Origin: Kitagawia praeruptora
Lineage: Eukaryota > Streptophyta > Magnoliopsida > Apiales > Apiaceae
Direction of reading: 5' to 3'
Length of the DNA: 64,000 bases
NCBI GenBank assembly: GCA_037693485.1
Contig: CM075346.1
Span: 96,764,501 to 96,828,500, forward strand
Numbering within the stretch: the first letter of the stretch is position 1; every line of letters starts with the position of its first letter. Of this stretch, positions 9,721-22,742 are shown piece by piece. The notes under the pieces were generated by a model that was not told the DNA's origin, searched no databases, and saw only the letters and a program-made list of their open reading frames with translations. The position numbers and the translations under genes are program-made.

Positions 9721-10214
9721 TGTTAGATATTGATTCAAGTGATGATCAGGATCTGGGTATTACTGATCAGATACTGATGCTGACGTCATCAGGAATACAA
9801 CGTCAGTATTGGATTATCATCAGGATTAGAAGCTGGTCAGGATTTCATGAAGATTCTCATCAGACCAGAGATCAAGGAAGATTGATATGTCGGTTCCTAA
9901 TTTGTAGGAATGCAGCTATCATACAAGATATGCTTTCAGAGATATATGTAATTGATTTATAATATCTTGTAATTGATAGTGTAACTGTGTACTCTATATA
10001 AACACAGTTTAGGTTTTACATTATGTAATCGCTTACACGAGTTATATTGTAACCTAGCAGCTCTTAAGAACATAAGAATTTCTTAAGAGAGTTTTGTAAT
10101 AGTTTTATATCAGAATTAATAAAGCTGTTATTGATTCATACTTGTGTTATTTGTCGAAAATCTTATACAATTGTATTCAACCCCCCTTCTACAATTGTTA
10201 TTTACTGGGCAACA
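9721..10214 (+). repeat. 3' LTR of Copia-2 (494 bp)
   Basis: It starts TGTTAGATATTG right after the polypurine tract and ends GGGCAACA. TATATAAA at 9996-10003 is a TATA box. The end block with ATTCAACCCCCCTTCTACAA is shared with the Copia-4 LTR (other strand, about 62713-62740), which supports the boundary. Confidence 0.8.
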
Positions 10215-11984
10215 TAGTCCTTTCTTATTTCAGGATAATCTCAACCTTATTGGTTCAATCCATACTTGCTCATGGTTTCACACATGCTTCATCTGGCCTT
10301 ATTGTTACTATGTCATACATTCCTTACCAAACTTCCCTTTTTTAGTTCAGAATATTACCTCTTCCCTTATAAGGTTTCTTAGGTCATCCTCATCATTCCT
10401 CCTGTATCTTCTGGGTACAGGGTATAGCAAACATCATTGATCAATTCTATAACAATTCTGTCTATGTACTTTTCGAGACTCCTTTCCACAAATTCTTACA
10501 GGTTATTGATACTTTGGTCGATTCAACTTATATCGTCTGAATTCACAATGTCTTTATTAGGGGTGATGCTATCCTTTGTGCATCCTCTAGGGTTCGTCTT
10601 AATATATGGACATTCTATCCTCAATTCTATTTTCAAGGAATACTTATATCATGTAATTGGCAATCCAATCATATATCCTTAATAAGGGTCTCTTTTCAAT
10701 CATTCCCATCTTGATAATCTATAGGTAGCTTAATGCTAACCGCTTCTTTCAAACGAATGTCAGTCTATATGACCTTCCAAAAGACAACACATGTTTATCT
10801 GCTCTTTCTTACAGAACTTGGTAATGGTAGCAAGGATGTTCTGGAAGATACTGGTCGTGTTCAACGTGAATCTCTTGGTACCTATTGCTCTTCTTGAGGA
10901 CACTAAGCTTCAGATAACATTTATGCATCATCCTGCACTATCCTTTACAATCTTCGTAACTCTTCATTGGTCACTACCCTCAATCCTATTACGTCCATGG
11001 TATATATAAAATCCATCATCATGTATCACCATTCATTTTATATCAAAATTCCTCGCGGTTGGTGCTTAGTTAGAAGCAACCCCGCTTTGTCCTTTCATTG
11101 CTGGTCTAGTCACTTGCTAATCCTTTGTGACTTGGCCTCTACTGGCCACACTAAAATATGTGAGTTTAGGGGTTGGCTAATAGCATTACTTTTCTAGCAA
11201 TTTTCGGCATAGTGCCTTCTTCTTTGATACCTTTTGATCTTTTCAAAACTTTACTCCATATAAGTCTCAATCGACTTCTCGGTACCGTCTCCGGTCACCT
11301 TTCCTTTTACTTTTATCTTTTCAACTATTCTTTTTAATTCCACGTGCCACAAGCTTAACATTTTTGTCATAACAACCTTTTCATTTAAGTCAATCCAGAA
11401 TTTCCCAGTCTGGCTTGTTTCTTAATTACATTTCCCCTTTTTTTCGTCCGATCTTAACTTCATAATTTTATCTCTATAATCAGTCATAATAATCGGGGTC
11501 TGTCTACCAGCCCGTATAGTGGCTAACTTACATAGTCCATAGGGTTCGTTCCAGTTTCCACTCTCATTGGTGACGTATTCTGATAATCAGAAAGACAAGG
11601 TTTGCCAAAATTCGTCGAATTCCTTTCCAAAATTAGGTAAATTTCAGTCAATCTATCTACCTACTGGTAACACTAAGAAGATCCATTTCGATACCCGAAG
11701 AATATTTCTAGGAACATCCAAGCGGGTGGAACCATAAACAGATATAATGACGAAATGATTGACATAAAGTTGGGAGTTTAACCATTGGAAAGAAACCAAA
11801 TATATATATATATATACCTCCCCTAGAAGGGAAATCAAAGTTTCCAAACTGAAACATACCACATCTTCCCGGTACATATTCGTCCTAATAGTCGACACTA
11901 CCGGATACCAGTCTACCTAACAACTAGTTTCAAAAGGAACACTACCGTCGGAGTTAGTCATTCCACAAAATTGGCACTACCAAG

Positions 11985-12150
11985 GCCATCCGAATCTGGT
12001 GAACCGTGTTGTCCAAATGTATTCGAAATTACGCTGTCGTGCTGCATAAGCACAGAACCTATACATGTATTAGTTGCATCATAATATATCCCAAAGTTTC
12101 CTTCTTTCATTAGGCAACGCCAACACTGGGTCGTCACCAACTTCATTTTT
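11985..12150 (-). pseudogene. Ty3/gypsy RNase H fragment
   Basis: On the minus strand two frames give the start of gypsy RNase H: DDPVLALPNE in one frame, then after a frameshift GNFGIYYDATNTCIGSVLMQ in the next. The family pattern there is an aspartate in a YSDAS-like motif followed by G-x-VLMQ, seen here as YYDAT and GSVLMQ. Frames are broken on both sides. This is the only firm protein trace of the gypsy element. Confidence 0.7.
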
Positions 12151-13310
12151 AGCTACATGAAGATCTTTTCACGTTTTTAAAACATTCTACATTACCTCCT
12201 AACCACCGATCGTGTTACTCGATCCATTTAAGATTCCGCATCGGAGTAAACTAATGTAACTACTATAATCCATTCAAGGAAAAGAAAGAATTTAATCTTC
12301 CTCTGAATCACATGCATCCAATGTTTCTGGTTCATCATTCCACTGAGTTAAAATAACCTTATACTTAGTCTCTGGCAGTAGTCTCGTTACGAGTTTATCA
12401 TTGACTTACTGGTCTTTTCCTCTTGTAGGTTCCAAGATCATTGTCTCGCTTACTACTTCCTTATGTAACTTTATCCATTCAGGCCATCGCTTTCCACTAT
12501 CTTTACTTTCTAAGCTGATCCATTCATAAAATGGACATCTCACTCGATAAACCACCTCATCAATCTCAATTTGACCTCATAATTTATAACTTATGGAATC
12601 TGCCTTCTCATGGCGAATTACTACTGACAATATTCATACTAATCCTTTTATCACCTGATATGGCACTTGCTGCCTTATCTCCACTGCTCTTGGGGACTCT
12701 GCTCCCCGTCCTATATCTCTGTCTTTGATAATCAAGCATCATTCTAACTCTTTTCTTATTAATCTGAAAGTTCCAAAGGATTCTTATCTATCCCCATATA
12801 AGATCTCACGTAATTCTTCAAATCCGTCTTACTTGCTGGTACTTCACCTGGCAGTCCAGCTATGAATTCGATATGCCTCTTTAATTCCCTTAATAATATA
12901 TCAGTTCTTTATGCTCACTTCTCTGAGCACTATACCTTAACTCTTACAGTCTCTCTGACTGCAGCCCTTATTTCCTCAAGGGTCAACTTCCATGTCTTTA
13001 ACATGATTCTCCTCCTCTGCTGGAACCTCTTCCGGGCCCTCAGTAGGGTACTCTACCGAATCCATAATACAATCGTTAGCATATAATAAAGCATCATCGC
13101 GCTGCTACTCGTACGCTTCAAGGTCTATCGCCTTACTAGTCGGTACGAGAACGAGCTAAGTTACTATCGTGATACTTAATAGTTCCCATAAGGGTTTTAT
13201 ATGTCAGCACTACATTAAGTAGTCCGACTATGAACTTGGCAAGAGTTCTCATTATATTATTGAATTTATTGTTTTAACCTCGCATCATCTCTGGGTTTTA
13301 TAACGTAATT

Positions 13311-13321
13311 CTCTGATACCA
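13311..13321 (-). promoter_or_regulatory. primer binding site of gypsy-C (initiator Met tRNA type)
   Basis: CTCTGATACCA on the + strand is the complement of TGGTATCAGAG, the usual site for the 3' end of initiator methionine tRNA. It lies four bases from the LTR start TGTAACACCC at 13326 and shows that the LTR to its right is the 5' LTR of a minus-strand element. Confidence 0.8.
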
Positions 13322-14639
13322 TTTCTGTAACACCCCCAGATCCGGGGCCAGGGATCTGGTCGTTACGGTCTCAATTTCCATCCATAAAATCAACATAAAT
13401 TGAATAACAACCTTGTGACCCAAACAACAATATAGAACACATTCGTTATAGTCCCAGAGATGTAATTAGAGTATCCGAATTTTATTAATCACACAATTGA
13501 GTTCTTACAACCCGAAGAATTACAATTTAACCATTACTTACTCTTTGCCATCCATTTGTATATGTCATATAATACATACATTTGATACTTGAAAGCCAAT
13601 CATCTAGCCTACCAATAGCTTCTTAATCAACAGTGGCAGCTATGATCTCAGCGGTTAATCCTCCGACGGCTGTCACCTGCTTGCACCAAGTGCGCTTTGT
13701 GCGGCCATCAGATCTAGCTGTTGTTGTGATATAAATAGATAAAGCAAGGGTGAGCAACAGCCCACCAAAAATAATGTATAACTGAACAATAATATATAAC
13801 AGTTCAAAAGTATCTTTGAAACCATATGCCATGCATTTACGGAATTGATGCCAGTATAACTTAAAAGATGAAGTTACTAGGTAACTCAAAATATGTGTTC
13901 TGTGGACATATCTGCTATACAAAAGATAAGCAAGATATTCTCAATTATTATAAAAGAGGAACTTGCAGGAAAAATATTGCAATTCCAGTTTCAACACTTT
14001 TTCACCTTGCCAACACCAACAGTGTTGCAGAAATTTCTCACTTTGGAAGATGAACTAATACGGGAGCATTGCCGCGCCAGATGCCCTGACGTTTACGATG
14101 ATCAGTCGTATGTCATGCATCTCATCAGTCGTTCTCTACATGTAGAAGGTAGCTCCGACGGATTTAGTTGTCTACCGCCCTCTAGAACTCCTCAGCCAAC
14201 GGTTGGGCTATTGCTGGACCGGCGCCACTCGGCCACTTACGCGTCTCCTAGTTCGAATATCATCCATGACTCTTAAACGTAAAGTTCGTTCCCCTTTTCC
14301 CCAAGTATAACACTTGTTGATAGGACTCCACAAAGTAGTCGTATCTAATTGGAAAGGAAAATTCACCAATATTTCCCAAGCTAATGCTTGTTAATGGATA
14401 TAAACTTGTTCCATCAATGTTTGAACGAATCAAGATGTGAGTGACAAGATAGTTTAGCAAGTATATGACGGACAGTCAAATAAATAACAGCTCTCAAGTG
14501 AGGTCCCCTTATATGTTTTTGGAGGCTTGGGCGAGTATTTAAATCTTCTTATAAGATAGATTTAAATAAAAATAGAGTTTTGGGGACCTCCCCTTGATAA
14601 AATAGTCATAAAAAGACTCTGAAATATTTTACATAATAT

Positions 14640-15310
14640 CTGAAGGTGAAGAATAATCTTTTAATAATATAAATCATTATAAAAAGAATTCAAAAGAATT
14701 TAATTAAATATTCCAAGAATATTTATTACGTCAATAATAATTACGGAATATTATTAAATCATAATATTGCTCGTAAGTAAACCTCGAATGAATATATAGA
14801 ATTATTTACTAAATAAATCTCTTCTTAAATGAATATTCAAAATAATATTCATTAATTAAATAACCTTCAATAAATATTTAAAATAATATTCACAAAATAA
14901 ATCGAACCTTAAATGAATATTTGAAAATAATATTCATTTAATAGATAATATTCTAAATAAATATCCAAATAATATTCATTTAGTAATCAAAACTTTATAG
15001 GAATATTCGAAGTAATATTCCTTAAGTAAATAGAACTTCGAATGAAAATAATATTCAACAAGTTCATAAAACCTTAAATGAATATTCGAAAGTAATATTC
15101 ATTTAATAAATAAAATTCCAATAAATATCAAAGTAATTATTCATTAAATAATCAAACTCTAAGTGAATATTCAAAAATAATATTCACCTAATATTTCTCG
15201 ACTGAAATAATACTCAAATAACATTCTTCGAAAGATTTCCAAGTAATTGATACTTTATGGAAATATAAATAATGATTAATAATAATATTCCTCAAAATGA
15301 ATACTAATTT
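14640..15310. repeat. AT-rich degenerate minisatellite inside the gypsy-C LTR
   Basis: A unit of roughly 50-60 bases is repeated imperfectly about a dozen times. It is built on AATGAATATTC-x-AAATAATATTCATTTAAT, so each unit is itself partly self-complementary. It explains much of the extra length of this LTR compared with gypsy-B. Confidence 0.65.
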
Positions 15311-16902
15311 GTCGTCGGAATCCCTCCGGGTTTCCACGACTATCTATATAGTACAAAATACCGACTCCCGGTCTACATTATCGAAGGAATATCATACGCC
15401 CTTCACTAAGGGTCTTAACAATTTTCGGCTTATACTGATATATCATACCTAGTTTAGAAGCCAACATCAAATCAGGGAACAAGTATCAATATTACTTGAA
15501 AGTAGGCATGCATGCTATGTCATATGTATAACAACAATCACATATATTATCACAACAACAGTTCCAAGGTATTGGAAACTTGCCTGGTACTCTGAATGTA
15601 ATAGGGGCCCATGAGGGTGTCCGACAATCTAAACAAGTCAAAGAAAACACTTCATTAATCCCCTATACGATCCACTTATAACTGAATGCTTAAATACTTA
15701 AGCAATTAACAAACAAGGCACTACGGGGTCTCTCTAGACTCATACTAAGTCCATGTTAATCAACCAACTCTTAAGTCGTAAGTTTAGTCCAATCACACCT
15801 CAAATCCATTCTTAATGTCGGATCTTTCGTACATCTCACTTAATCATTTATAGCCTCGTTCTTTGCAGCAATATGTTGTCTTGATAATTCTTAACAAGTT
15901 TTATGTTTTAGTCGACTCAAGATTCCTCTTTAATCTAGCCAAAATTGTGACGGCCCCAAATCCGGGGTCATAAATCTGGGCCATCACGGACCAATTTCCA
16001 TTCAATATCAATATCCCTTGGGTCTTTTTTTTTTATAACAATTAATACATATGCAATTGACCCCGCAGTAATACACACACACACCAGTCATATGCTCAGA
16101 GAACAACATTTATCACAATAAAAGTTTAAAGTTAACAGTTATTACAACCCAGGCTCACACTTAAATACATTGCTGAATGATACTTCGACATGAAGCATTT
16201 CAACAATCAAAAGTTTATTACATGCTCGCACACTTAATTATACATAAAGTTCCCAGCACCCGTCTGCCTCATCACTACCTCAGGAGTCGATGCTAGCGTG
16301 CTCTCAGAAGGTCGCCTTCCCCCTACTCTCTTGCGGGGCGTTCTGCGTAGAATCGGCATACCTAGCTGTATATAGATAAGTAGCAAGAGTGAGCTAAAAT
16401 AGCTCAGCAAGATAATTTCTATCACTAAAAGGTAACATTTAAACATCTAAATATATGTATATACGACGGGGAAACTAATTATAGACTTTAAGAAAGTATA
16501 ACATTCTTATTTAATAATACATCATCCACTTTCTATTATAAGAAAAGAAAAATACAACAATATAATATCAATTCCTCTTCTACATTCAGATAATAATCCA
16601 CACTTCCTCAATATATATATTATCTCAAGATAGTATAGAAAATTTGAATTATATCTCATTATAATCCTTCCATTTCCTTTTTACACCACAACTTTATACC
16701 ATTATATAAAATCAATTTCTTTTCCATTTATAACACAATTCCTTCTTTTCATATCATTTTTCTGTTTCCAGTATAAAAATCTGAAAACCACTTTTCAATT
16801 CTTTCCTTTAAAGAAAACGTTGGGGATTTCCACTGTTGCCGAATACGTGAGCCACGATGATCAGTCGTCCTCCGTACCCGTCCCTTTTTACTACCGGTAG
16901 AA

Positions 16903-16958
16903 GGAGGAAGGTACACCACTACATCCCCCTGGAGGAAGGTACACCACTACATCCTCCT
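16903..16958. repeat. 28-bp tandem duplication in gypsy-B
   Basis: GGAGGAAGGTACACCACTAC plus eight bases is present twice with period 28 (starts 16903 and 16931) and two late mismatches. Confidence 0.85.
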
Positions 16959-17513
16959 TCGGCAACTCTTGGGCCGAATTAAAATATTGATTGCTGGACT
17001 GTGCCGCACACAGCCTCCTACACTTTTTGTTGCTATCCCCCTTTTTGTCAAATCGTTATTCCATTTACAAAATATCATTCCACATTTCCATTTTCTCGCT
17101 TTCATTTCCATATATCATTCACTCATCTCATTTCCATTCTCGCACATTATTTCTATAAAATATATATGTAACACAATACTTTGATTATGATCCAGACATC
17201 TCTTTTATATTCAAGAATTCAAATATGCTTTTATATTCGTAAAATATTCCGTCTATTTTAAGAGTAGTAAATAATATTCAAATAATATTTATTAAACCAC
17301 TAATACTAAAAAGAATATTTTTAATATAGTATTATAAACCATATAACCCTAGATAACAACTGATACCATTCTCTTTCATATCTCTTTTACCATAGAGCAT
17401 ATTCGCTCCATTCGTAATCATCTCTATATTCATATTTCATAAATCATATCCATCTCTCTTTAATTTCCCAAAATCAAGGAAATATATTTTTTGCAACATA
17501 GCAACAATAGCAT

Positions 17514-17561
<48 letters not shown>
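17514..17561. repeat. (CA)n(TA)n microsatellite
   Basis: About eight CA units pass directly into about eighteen TA units inside the gypsy-B LTR. Confidence 0.95.
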
Positions 17562-17562
<1 letters not shown>

Positions 17563-18924
17563 CATGATATCATTATTATTCCGAAGATAAATAATTTTCA
17601 AAGTAGGGATAGAAGGATCTTGCCTCGATCTCTGTATCCTGGCAGTATGGCTCGTGGCTCTCCCGATGTTTCTATAACACAAGAAGGACCGCCGTTATAA
17701 TACTACATCTCTTACTCACCTTACCCTTATATAATAACACTCTTTTAATATCCCATTACTATCTCAAAAGGTTTCGAGGACTTAACCAATCTTATTCCCG
17801 ATTAAAGTTTTTAACGATTTACATTCTTTCCTTAACAACCACTCTCGACTGTAAAAATCCTCATAATTCATAAATTCCGAAATTTGACACAAGGTCAGTT
17901 GCTAAGGGTTCTCTGATCACCCCATTATAACATCCCAAAGTTTCATAATTTTTAAAAATGTCTAAGTAGGTTGATCATAACCTCAAAGTTAACACAATTA
18001 CATTTTCTCGGTTTCCGAATGTCTTTCACTAAAACTGACTTTTCTCCTAAACCGTTTATCAGATTTTAACGCACTTTATATCAAAACGATCTATTAACTA
18101 AGCTCTATCATTTCATGGTCAATTGGTAACCTAGACAGTAGGGTACCGTACTGATACAGGGGTCCAAAACAGGGCAGTTTCTATCCTAACGAAAATCGGA
18201 CATTATAACGGCTATATTTTCATACTTTCCAAAACATTACTCCTCCAAATCCATCATCCACCTTATACACCATCACCTACACCATGTGGTAATCTTACCA
18301 ACCATGTTTACAAGCACATACTCCTTTCATATTAAATCAAAACACATATCCACAACTATATAATCAAGATTTCATGGTTTATATCACTTAACTTCTAAAC
18401 TAAGCATAATCAACCATAAACTCATAATTCAAGTTAGGGTCTCAAGTAATATACCTTCCTTGTACCTTCAACATCACTTAATAAACCTTGGGTACTCCTT
18501 AAACAACCTCAATATAGTTTGAATCAACTAAAGGAACCATGAAAACAAAGTTAACAATTCGGAATTACTATTCATCAGCTGAAAGAACATGAAAAACGAC
18601 CCCCTTACCTTGCTTTTCTGGAAACATCTTGTGAAATACGACTTGTAGCTTATCTCATGGGCTTTCTAAAAAGCTATAGAACGCAAAATTTGGCTGAGAA
18701 ACGAAGAAGTTATGCTTGATTTACTAGCCTGCTGTCTTTTTTGCCGAAAATGATGGTAATGAAGAAGATAAGAGATTTTTGTGTTTGCTTGTTCTTATCT
18801 CATCCTCTTGATAATTCTAGAGTATTATAGATGTTTATGGAAGAGTTTAGATAAATCCTTAGGTGAAATGACTACTTTGCCCCTTAACCATAATTAGTGG
18901 AAGATGATGTAACATTGATGATCT

Positions 18925-20445
18925 TGTTGGTTTCGATCGCATATACGCAGCGAAAACAGTAAAATAAAATCGAAACCAAGCCACGGATCCATGTATAATA
19001 TATCCGATAATCATGGTAGATAGAAGTTTACCTTATCGAAGCTTTACGTACAAAACGATGCAGATGCTAGCCTCCCACGATTATCGAGCACTCCTCTTCG
19101 AAGCCCCCTCTACGGTATCCACACGAACACCTTCAAGATTGTCTTTCGATCTTGATTAGAAGTGAGGTACTAGCCTCTAATGAAAAGATATGAATATAGG
19201 GTTAGGGTTGTGGTTTGCTGCGGCTGTTTCTGATATTCACGTCCCAAAAATCTTCACCCCATATCTTTATATATAGGATAGTATAAAGCCAAAAAGCCCA
19301 TGTCAAAACCTAGCCCAAATATGATTTAATTAAATAATAAAATCTAATTCTATTATTCAAATAAATAATTAAGTCAAACTTAATTATTAAAATCATATCT
19401 CATATATCTTTGTATTTTATTATATCTTAATTAAGTCATACTTAATTAATATAATAAAATCCAACTTATCATTAATTAATTTAAATTCATAATTTAAATT
19501 AATTCTTCCTGTAAAATGTTCTATGTGTGTGACCCTGTAGGTTATTATTTATTTTGGCAATAATTTTATTCTCCAATAAAATTATAAACAATGAGCGGTA
19601 TCTAGTAATACATCATTGCTACCCAATTAAATAATAATTAAATCGTGATTCGATAAACCTTTTGTGATTAATGTTCCCGTGTAATATAATCCCTTTAACC
19701 AAATATTATAGATTAAACTCGAGGCATGTTTATTGTCATCCTCTTCATAATTTAATCCGGGTTTACTTGATCCATGAGTAGACTATTAATAACAAATCAT
19801 TATTTGAGCACGGCCATGCATTTTATAGTCTCACTCAATCAAGAGGCCAATAATATCTCTCCTATCTGATAGGAGGGTTAAATCCTTTATCTATCATTCA
19901 TATTTCTCATACGATTCACAATATACCCGATGTCCACTTTTATCATTACCCGGTCAAAGGTAACTTTTAATGTAGTCAAAGTATATTATCCTCGTATAGA
20001 AATATAATGATCTCAAGTCAAAGGATCATTACACCATTATCACTGTGAGTCTTTCTTATGACTTAATTAACATGAAGAATCTCACGGTGGGTCTGTCCAG
20101 TACCATGTACCCCTACATGTACCTATGTATTGACTTTAGTATCTCCATACTTATAACCAATGAGATGTGGTTATCAGTCAAAAACATACTAGTCTATTTA
20201 TGTATTATTATTGTCTTGTTTAATAATACTCGACTAGGGACCTTTAAGAATATGATATATTATATAATCTCAAATTCAAGTTGTAAACTTAAACTATATA
20301 ATGTGTATCATTATTCTAAGGACATTTATTATGCTAACAAATATCGCAGTAATTAGAGTCATAATAAATACATTTATTTAATAATCAAATGACATAAGGT
20401 TTATTCGAGAAACAATGTATTGCCTCTAGGGCACCTACACTAACA
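18925..20445 (-). repeat. 3' LTR of Copia-N
   Basis: It has the same length, 1521 bp, as the copy at 25945-27465. Changes seen: GCGAAAAC here for GCGGAAAC there, CTCCTATC for CTTCTATC, GTCTTGTT for GTCCTGTT, and CCTACACT for CCTATACT. Confidence 0.95.
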
Positions 20446-20783
20446 ATCTCCCACTTGCACTAGAGCCAATCACCCATGTATCTAATACCCATGGAACTAG
20501 TGTGACCGTCGTGCTTCTGCTGCGACAGGCCTTTGGTCAGTGAGTCTGCAATGTTATCATTTGTATGCACTTTACATATAGACAAAACACAAAACCACAC
20601 TGTGATACAGTATCATCCCTGTTTGTTTTGAAACTTGTATCGGTGTAACCTTTTACGACCAGTTTCTCCTCTCCTCCATACACCAAGAATGAATCTTTAG
20701 TACTTTTTCAGGTACATTAGAATATTCTTGACTGTCGTCCAGTGACCTTCACCTGGATTAGACTGGTATCTATCCTGATAGAT
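20446..20783 (-). pseudogene. scrambled pol 3' remnant of Copia-N
   Basis: Minus-strand traces in changing frames include a piece resembling WTTVKNILMYLKK and a terminal part with DNIADSLTKGLSQQKH, then GIRYMGDWL before the tract. These belong to the region from the end of RT to the end of RNase H. The RNase H core with its acidic motifs is missing, so a deletion removed most of it. Confidence 0.7.
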
Positions 20784-22178
20784 CTATTTGCTCCCTAACC
20801 AAGTCTTAACAACCTTTTGAGAAGGTATGTCATTCCCCATTAGTAGTATGTCATCAACATAAAGTACTATGAATGCCACATGGCTCCCACTAACCTTCTT
20901 GTAAACAAAAGGTTCATCCTCGTTTTGAATAAAGCCATACTCCTTGACTGTTTCATCAAAACGAATATTCCATCTCCTAGAGGCTTGCTTCAATCCATAA
21001 ATGGATCGACGTAATTTACAAACCTTGCCAACATTCCTTGGATCGACAAAACCTTCAGGTTGTGTCATGTACACATCCTCTTCTAGGCTCCCATTAAGGA
21101 AAGCTGTTTTGACATCCATTTGCCAGATTTTGTAATCATGGAATGCTGCAATTGCAAGCAAAATCCGTATGGACTTGACCATGGAAACTGGTGAGAAAGT
21201 TTCATCATAGTTAATACCATGAATTTGTTTGAACCCTTTCGCAACCAGTCTTTCTTTATAGGTATGAACATTTCCTTCCATGTCAATTTTCTTCTTGAAA
21301 ACCCACTTGCACCCTACGGGTTTTACCCCTTCAGGTGGATCAACCAAATTCCAAACTTGGTTTTCGTACATGGAATCCATCTCGGATTTCATGGCTTCAA
21401 GCCATCTCTTAGAGTCTGGACTGTTCATAGCATCTTGGTATGTGAGAGGCTCATCTTTATCTATGAGCATCAAATCCCCACATTGAGTCAAAAGAAATCC
21501 ATATCTCTCTGGTTCATGGCGAATTCTACCAGATCTACGAACAACCTGTGTTTCTTGAGCATTATCATTATTCTGCTATTGTTCCACCTCAAGTTCAATG
21601 CTATTTTGTGGTTCTCGATCTTCATCGAGATCTATAGTTCTCCCACTGTTTCTTTTGGAAACAAAATCTCTTTCCATGAAGACAGCATCTCGAGCAATGA
21701 ACACTTTCTGCTCAGAAGGACTATAAAAATAATACGCCTTTGTTTCTTTAGGGTATCCCACAAAATTGCATTCTTCGGATTTAGGTCCAAGCTTGTCAGA
21801 TACTTGACGTTTTACAAACGCCTTGCATCCCCAAACTTTCATAAAGTTCATGCTTGACCGTTTCTCCTCCCATATCTCATATGGAGTCTTTTGAACCTTC
21901 TTGGTTGGAACACGGTTAAGTGTGAAAGCCGCTGTTTCTAGAGCATAACCCCAGAAACTTATTGGAAGATCTGCATGACTCATCATCGATCGTACCATGT
22001 CCAACAGGGTACAATTTCTCCTCTCTGAAACTACATTCCATTGAGGTGTACCTGGCGGAGTGAGCTGTGATATAATACCTACACTCCTTTAAATACTCTT
22101 TAAATTCAGTGCCTAAGTATTCACCCCCACGATCAAATCGTAAGATTTTAATACTTGCACATCCGCCTATTTGCTTCT
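20784..22178 (-). pseudogene. integrase C-terminal half and reverse transcriptase of Copia-N, broken
   Basis: The integrase traces start with the second catalytic aspartate in RFDRGGEYLGTEF, then shift frame near 22085 before the PPGTPQWN motif. An open stretch 22004-21576 covers the rest of integrase (WGYALETAAFTLNRVP, ECNFVGYPKETKAYYF). It ends at an in-frame TAG (about 21577). RT follows in an open frame 21491-20784: WVFKKKIDMEGN, FSPVSMVKSIR, QMDVKTAFLNG and the active site YVDDILLMGND. The frame ends soon after the active site because the downstream part is deleted. RT copies RNA to DNA in the particle; this copy cannot make a full enzyme. Confidence 0.88.
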
Positions 22179-22742
22179 CTACTTCAGCCTTGTATTCTTT
22201 GAATTTTTTTTTTCTTCAAAAGAATCAGATTTATTCTTCATAAGATATACATATCCATATCTACTGAAGTCATCAGTAAATGTTATGAAGTAGTAGTAGC
22301 CTCCTCTAGCCATCACACGCATTGGGCCACATACATCACTATGCATTAGCTCCAAACGTTCAGTGGCCCTTTGACCCTTACCAGTAAAAAGGGCTTTAGT
22401 CATCTTATCAAGCAAACAAGATTCGCATTTTTCGTATGATTCAAAATCAAACTTATCCAAGTATCCATCCTTATGTAATTTGGATATGCGTTTCTCATTT
22501 ATATGGCCTAGACGACAATGCCAGAGGTATGTTTGATTTGAGTCATTAACTTTAAGTCGTTTGTTTTCTATGTTACAGACAGGATTATCTAAATCAAGAA
22601 CATATAAACCATTAAATAAACGTGCAACACCATAGGTTAAATCATTTAAAGCAAAAGAGCAACTATTGTTCTTTATTGTAAACGAAAAACCTTTCTTGTC
22701 CAAACAAGAAACAGAAATAATGTTTCTGCGAATCGCAGGCAC
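22179..22742 (-). pseudogene. GAG-pre-integrase and N-terminal integrase of Copia-N
   Basis: The open frame has ISVSCLDKKGFSF, the zinc-binding region WHCRLGHINEKRI with CESC about 45 residues later, and the first catalytic aspartate in ELMHSDVCGPM. The frame differs from the gag/protease frame upstream, so a frameshift lies near 22740. A second frameshift lies in a run of A (about 22205-22215 on the minus strand), where the frame ends early. Confidence 0.85.

Larger units (their letters stand above)
6640..10214 (+). mobile_element. Copia-2: 3' part of a related copia element, interrupted by Copia-1
   Basis: It consists of a decayed extra ORF, the block TTTTGACATC at 9660-9669, the polypurine tract TTGGGGGAGAT at 9710-9720 and an LTR. 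The 5' part must lie left of Copia-1, outside the window. The LTR and ORF are related to Copia-1 but clearly a different family. The element inserted into Ty3/gypsy internal sequence. Confidence 0.85.
10215..13325 (-). mobile_element. decayed internal region of a Ty3/gypsy element (gypsy-C)
   Basis: No intact ORF remains. The minus strand shows an RNase H fragment (about 11990-12150), and a primer binding site next to the LTR at 13311-13321 fixes orientation. Only about 1.2 kb separates that site from RNase H, far less than gag plus protease plus RT need, so large deletions have occurred. The left end is cut by Copia-2. The rest of the stretch holds nothing else I can name. Confidence 0.65.

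Noticed and set aside
11653..11898. 81-residue ORF in the gypsy remains
   Set aside because: It does not match gypsy proteins in order and is likely chance in decayed sequence.
20045..20356. 103-residue ORF, present identically at 27065-27376
   Set aside because: It lies inside the two LTRs of Copia-N, so the duplication is the LTR repeat, and the composition is that of translated AT-rich DNA.
21219..21857. 212-residue plus-strand ORF over Copia-N
   Set aside because: It is antisense to clear RT and integrase motifs.
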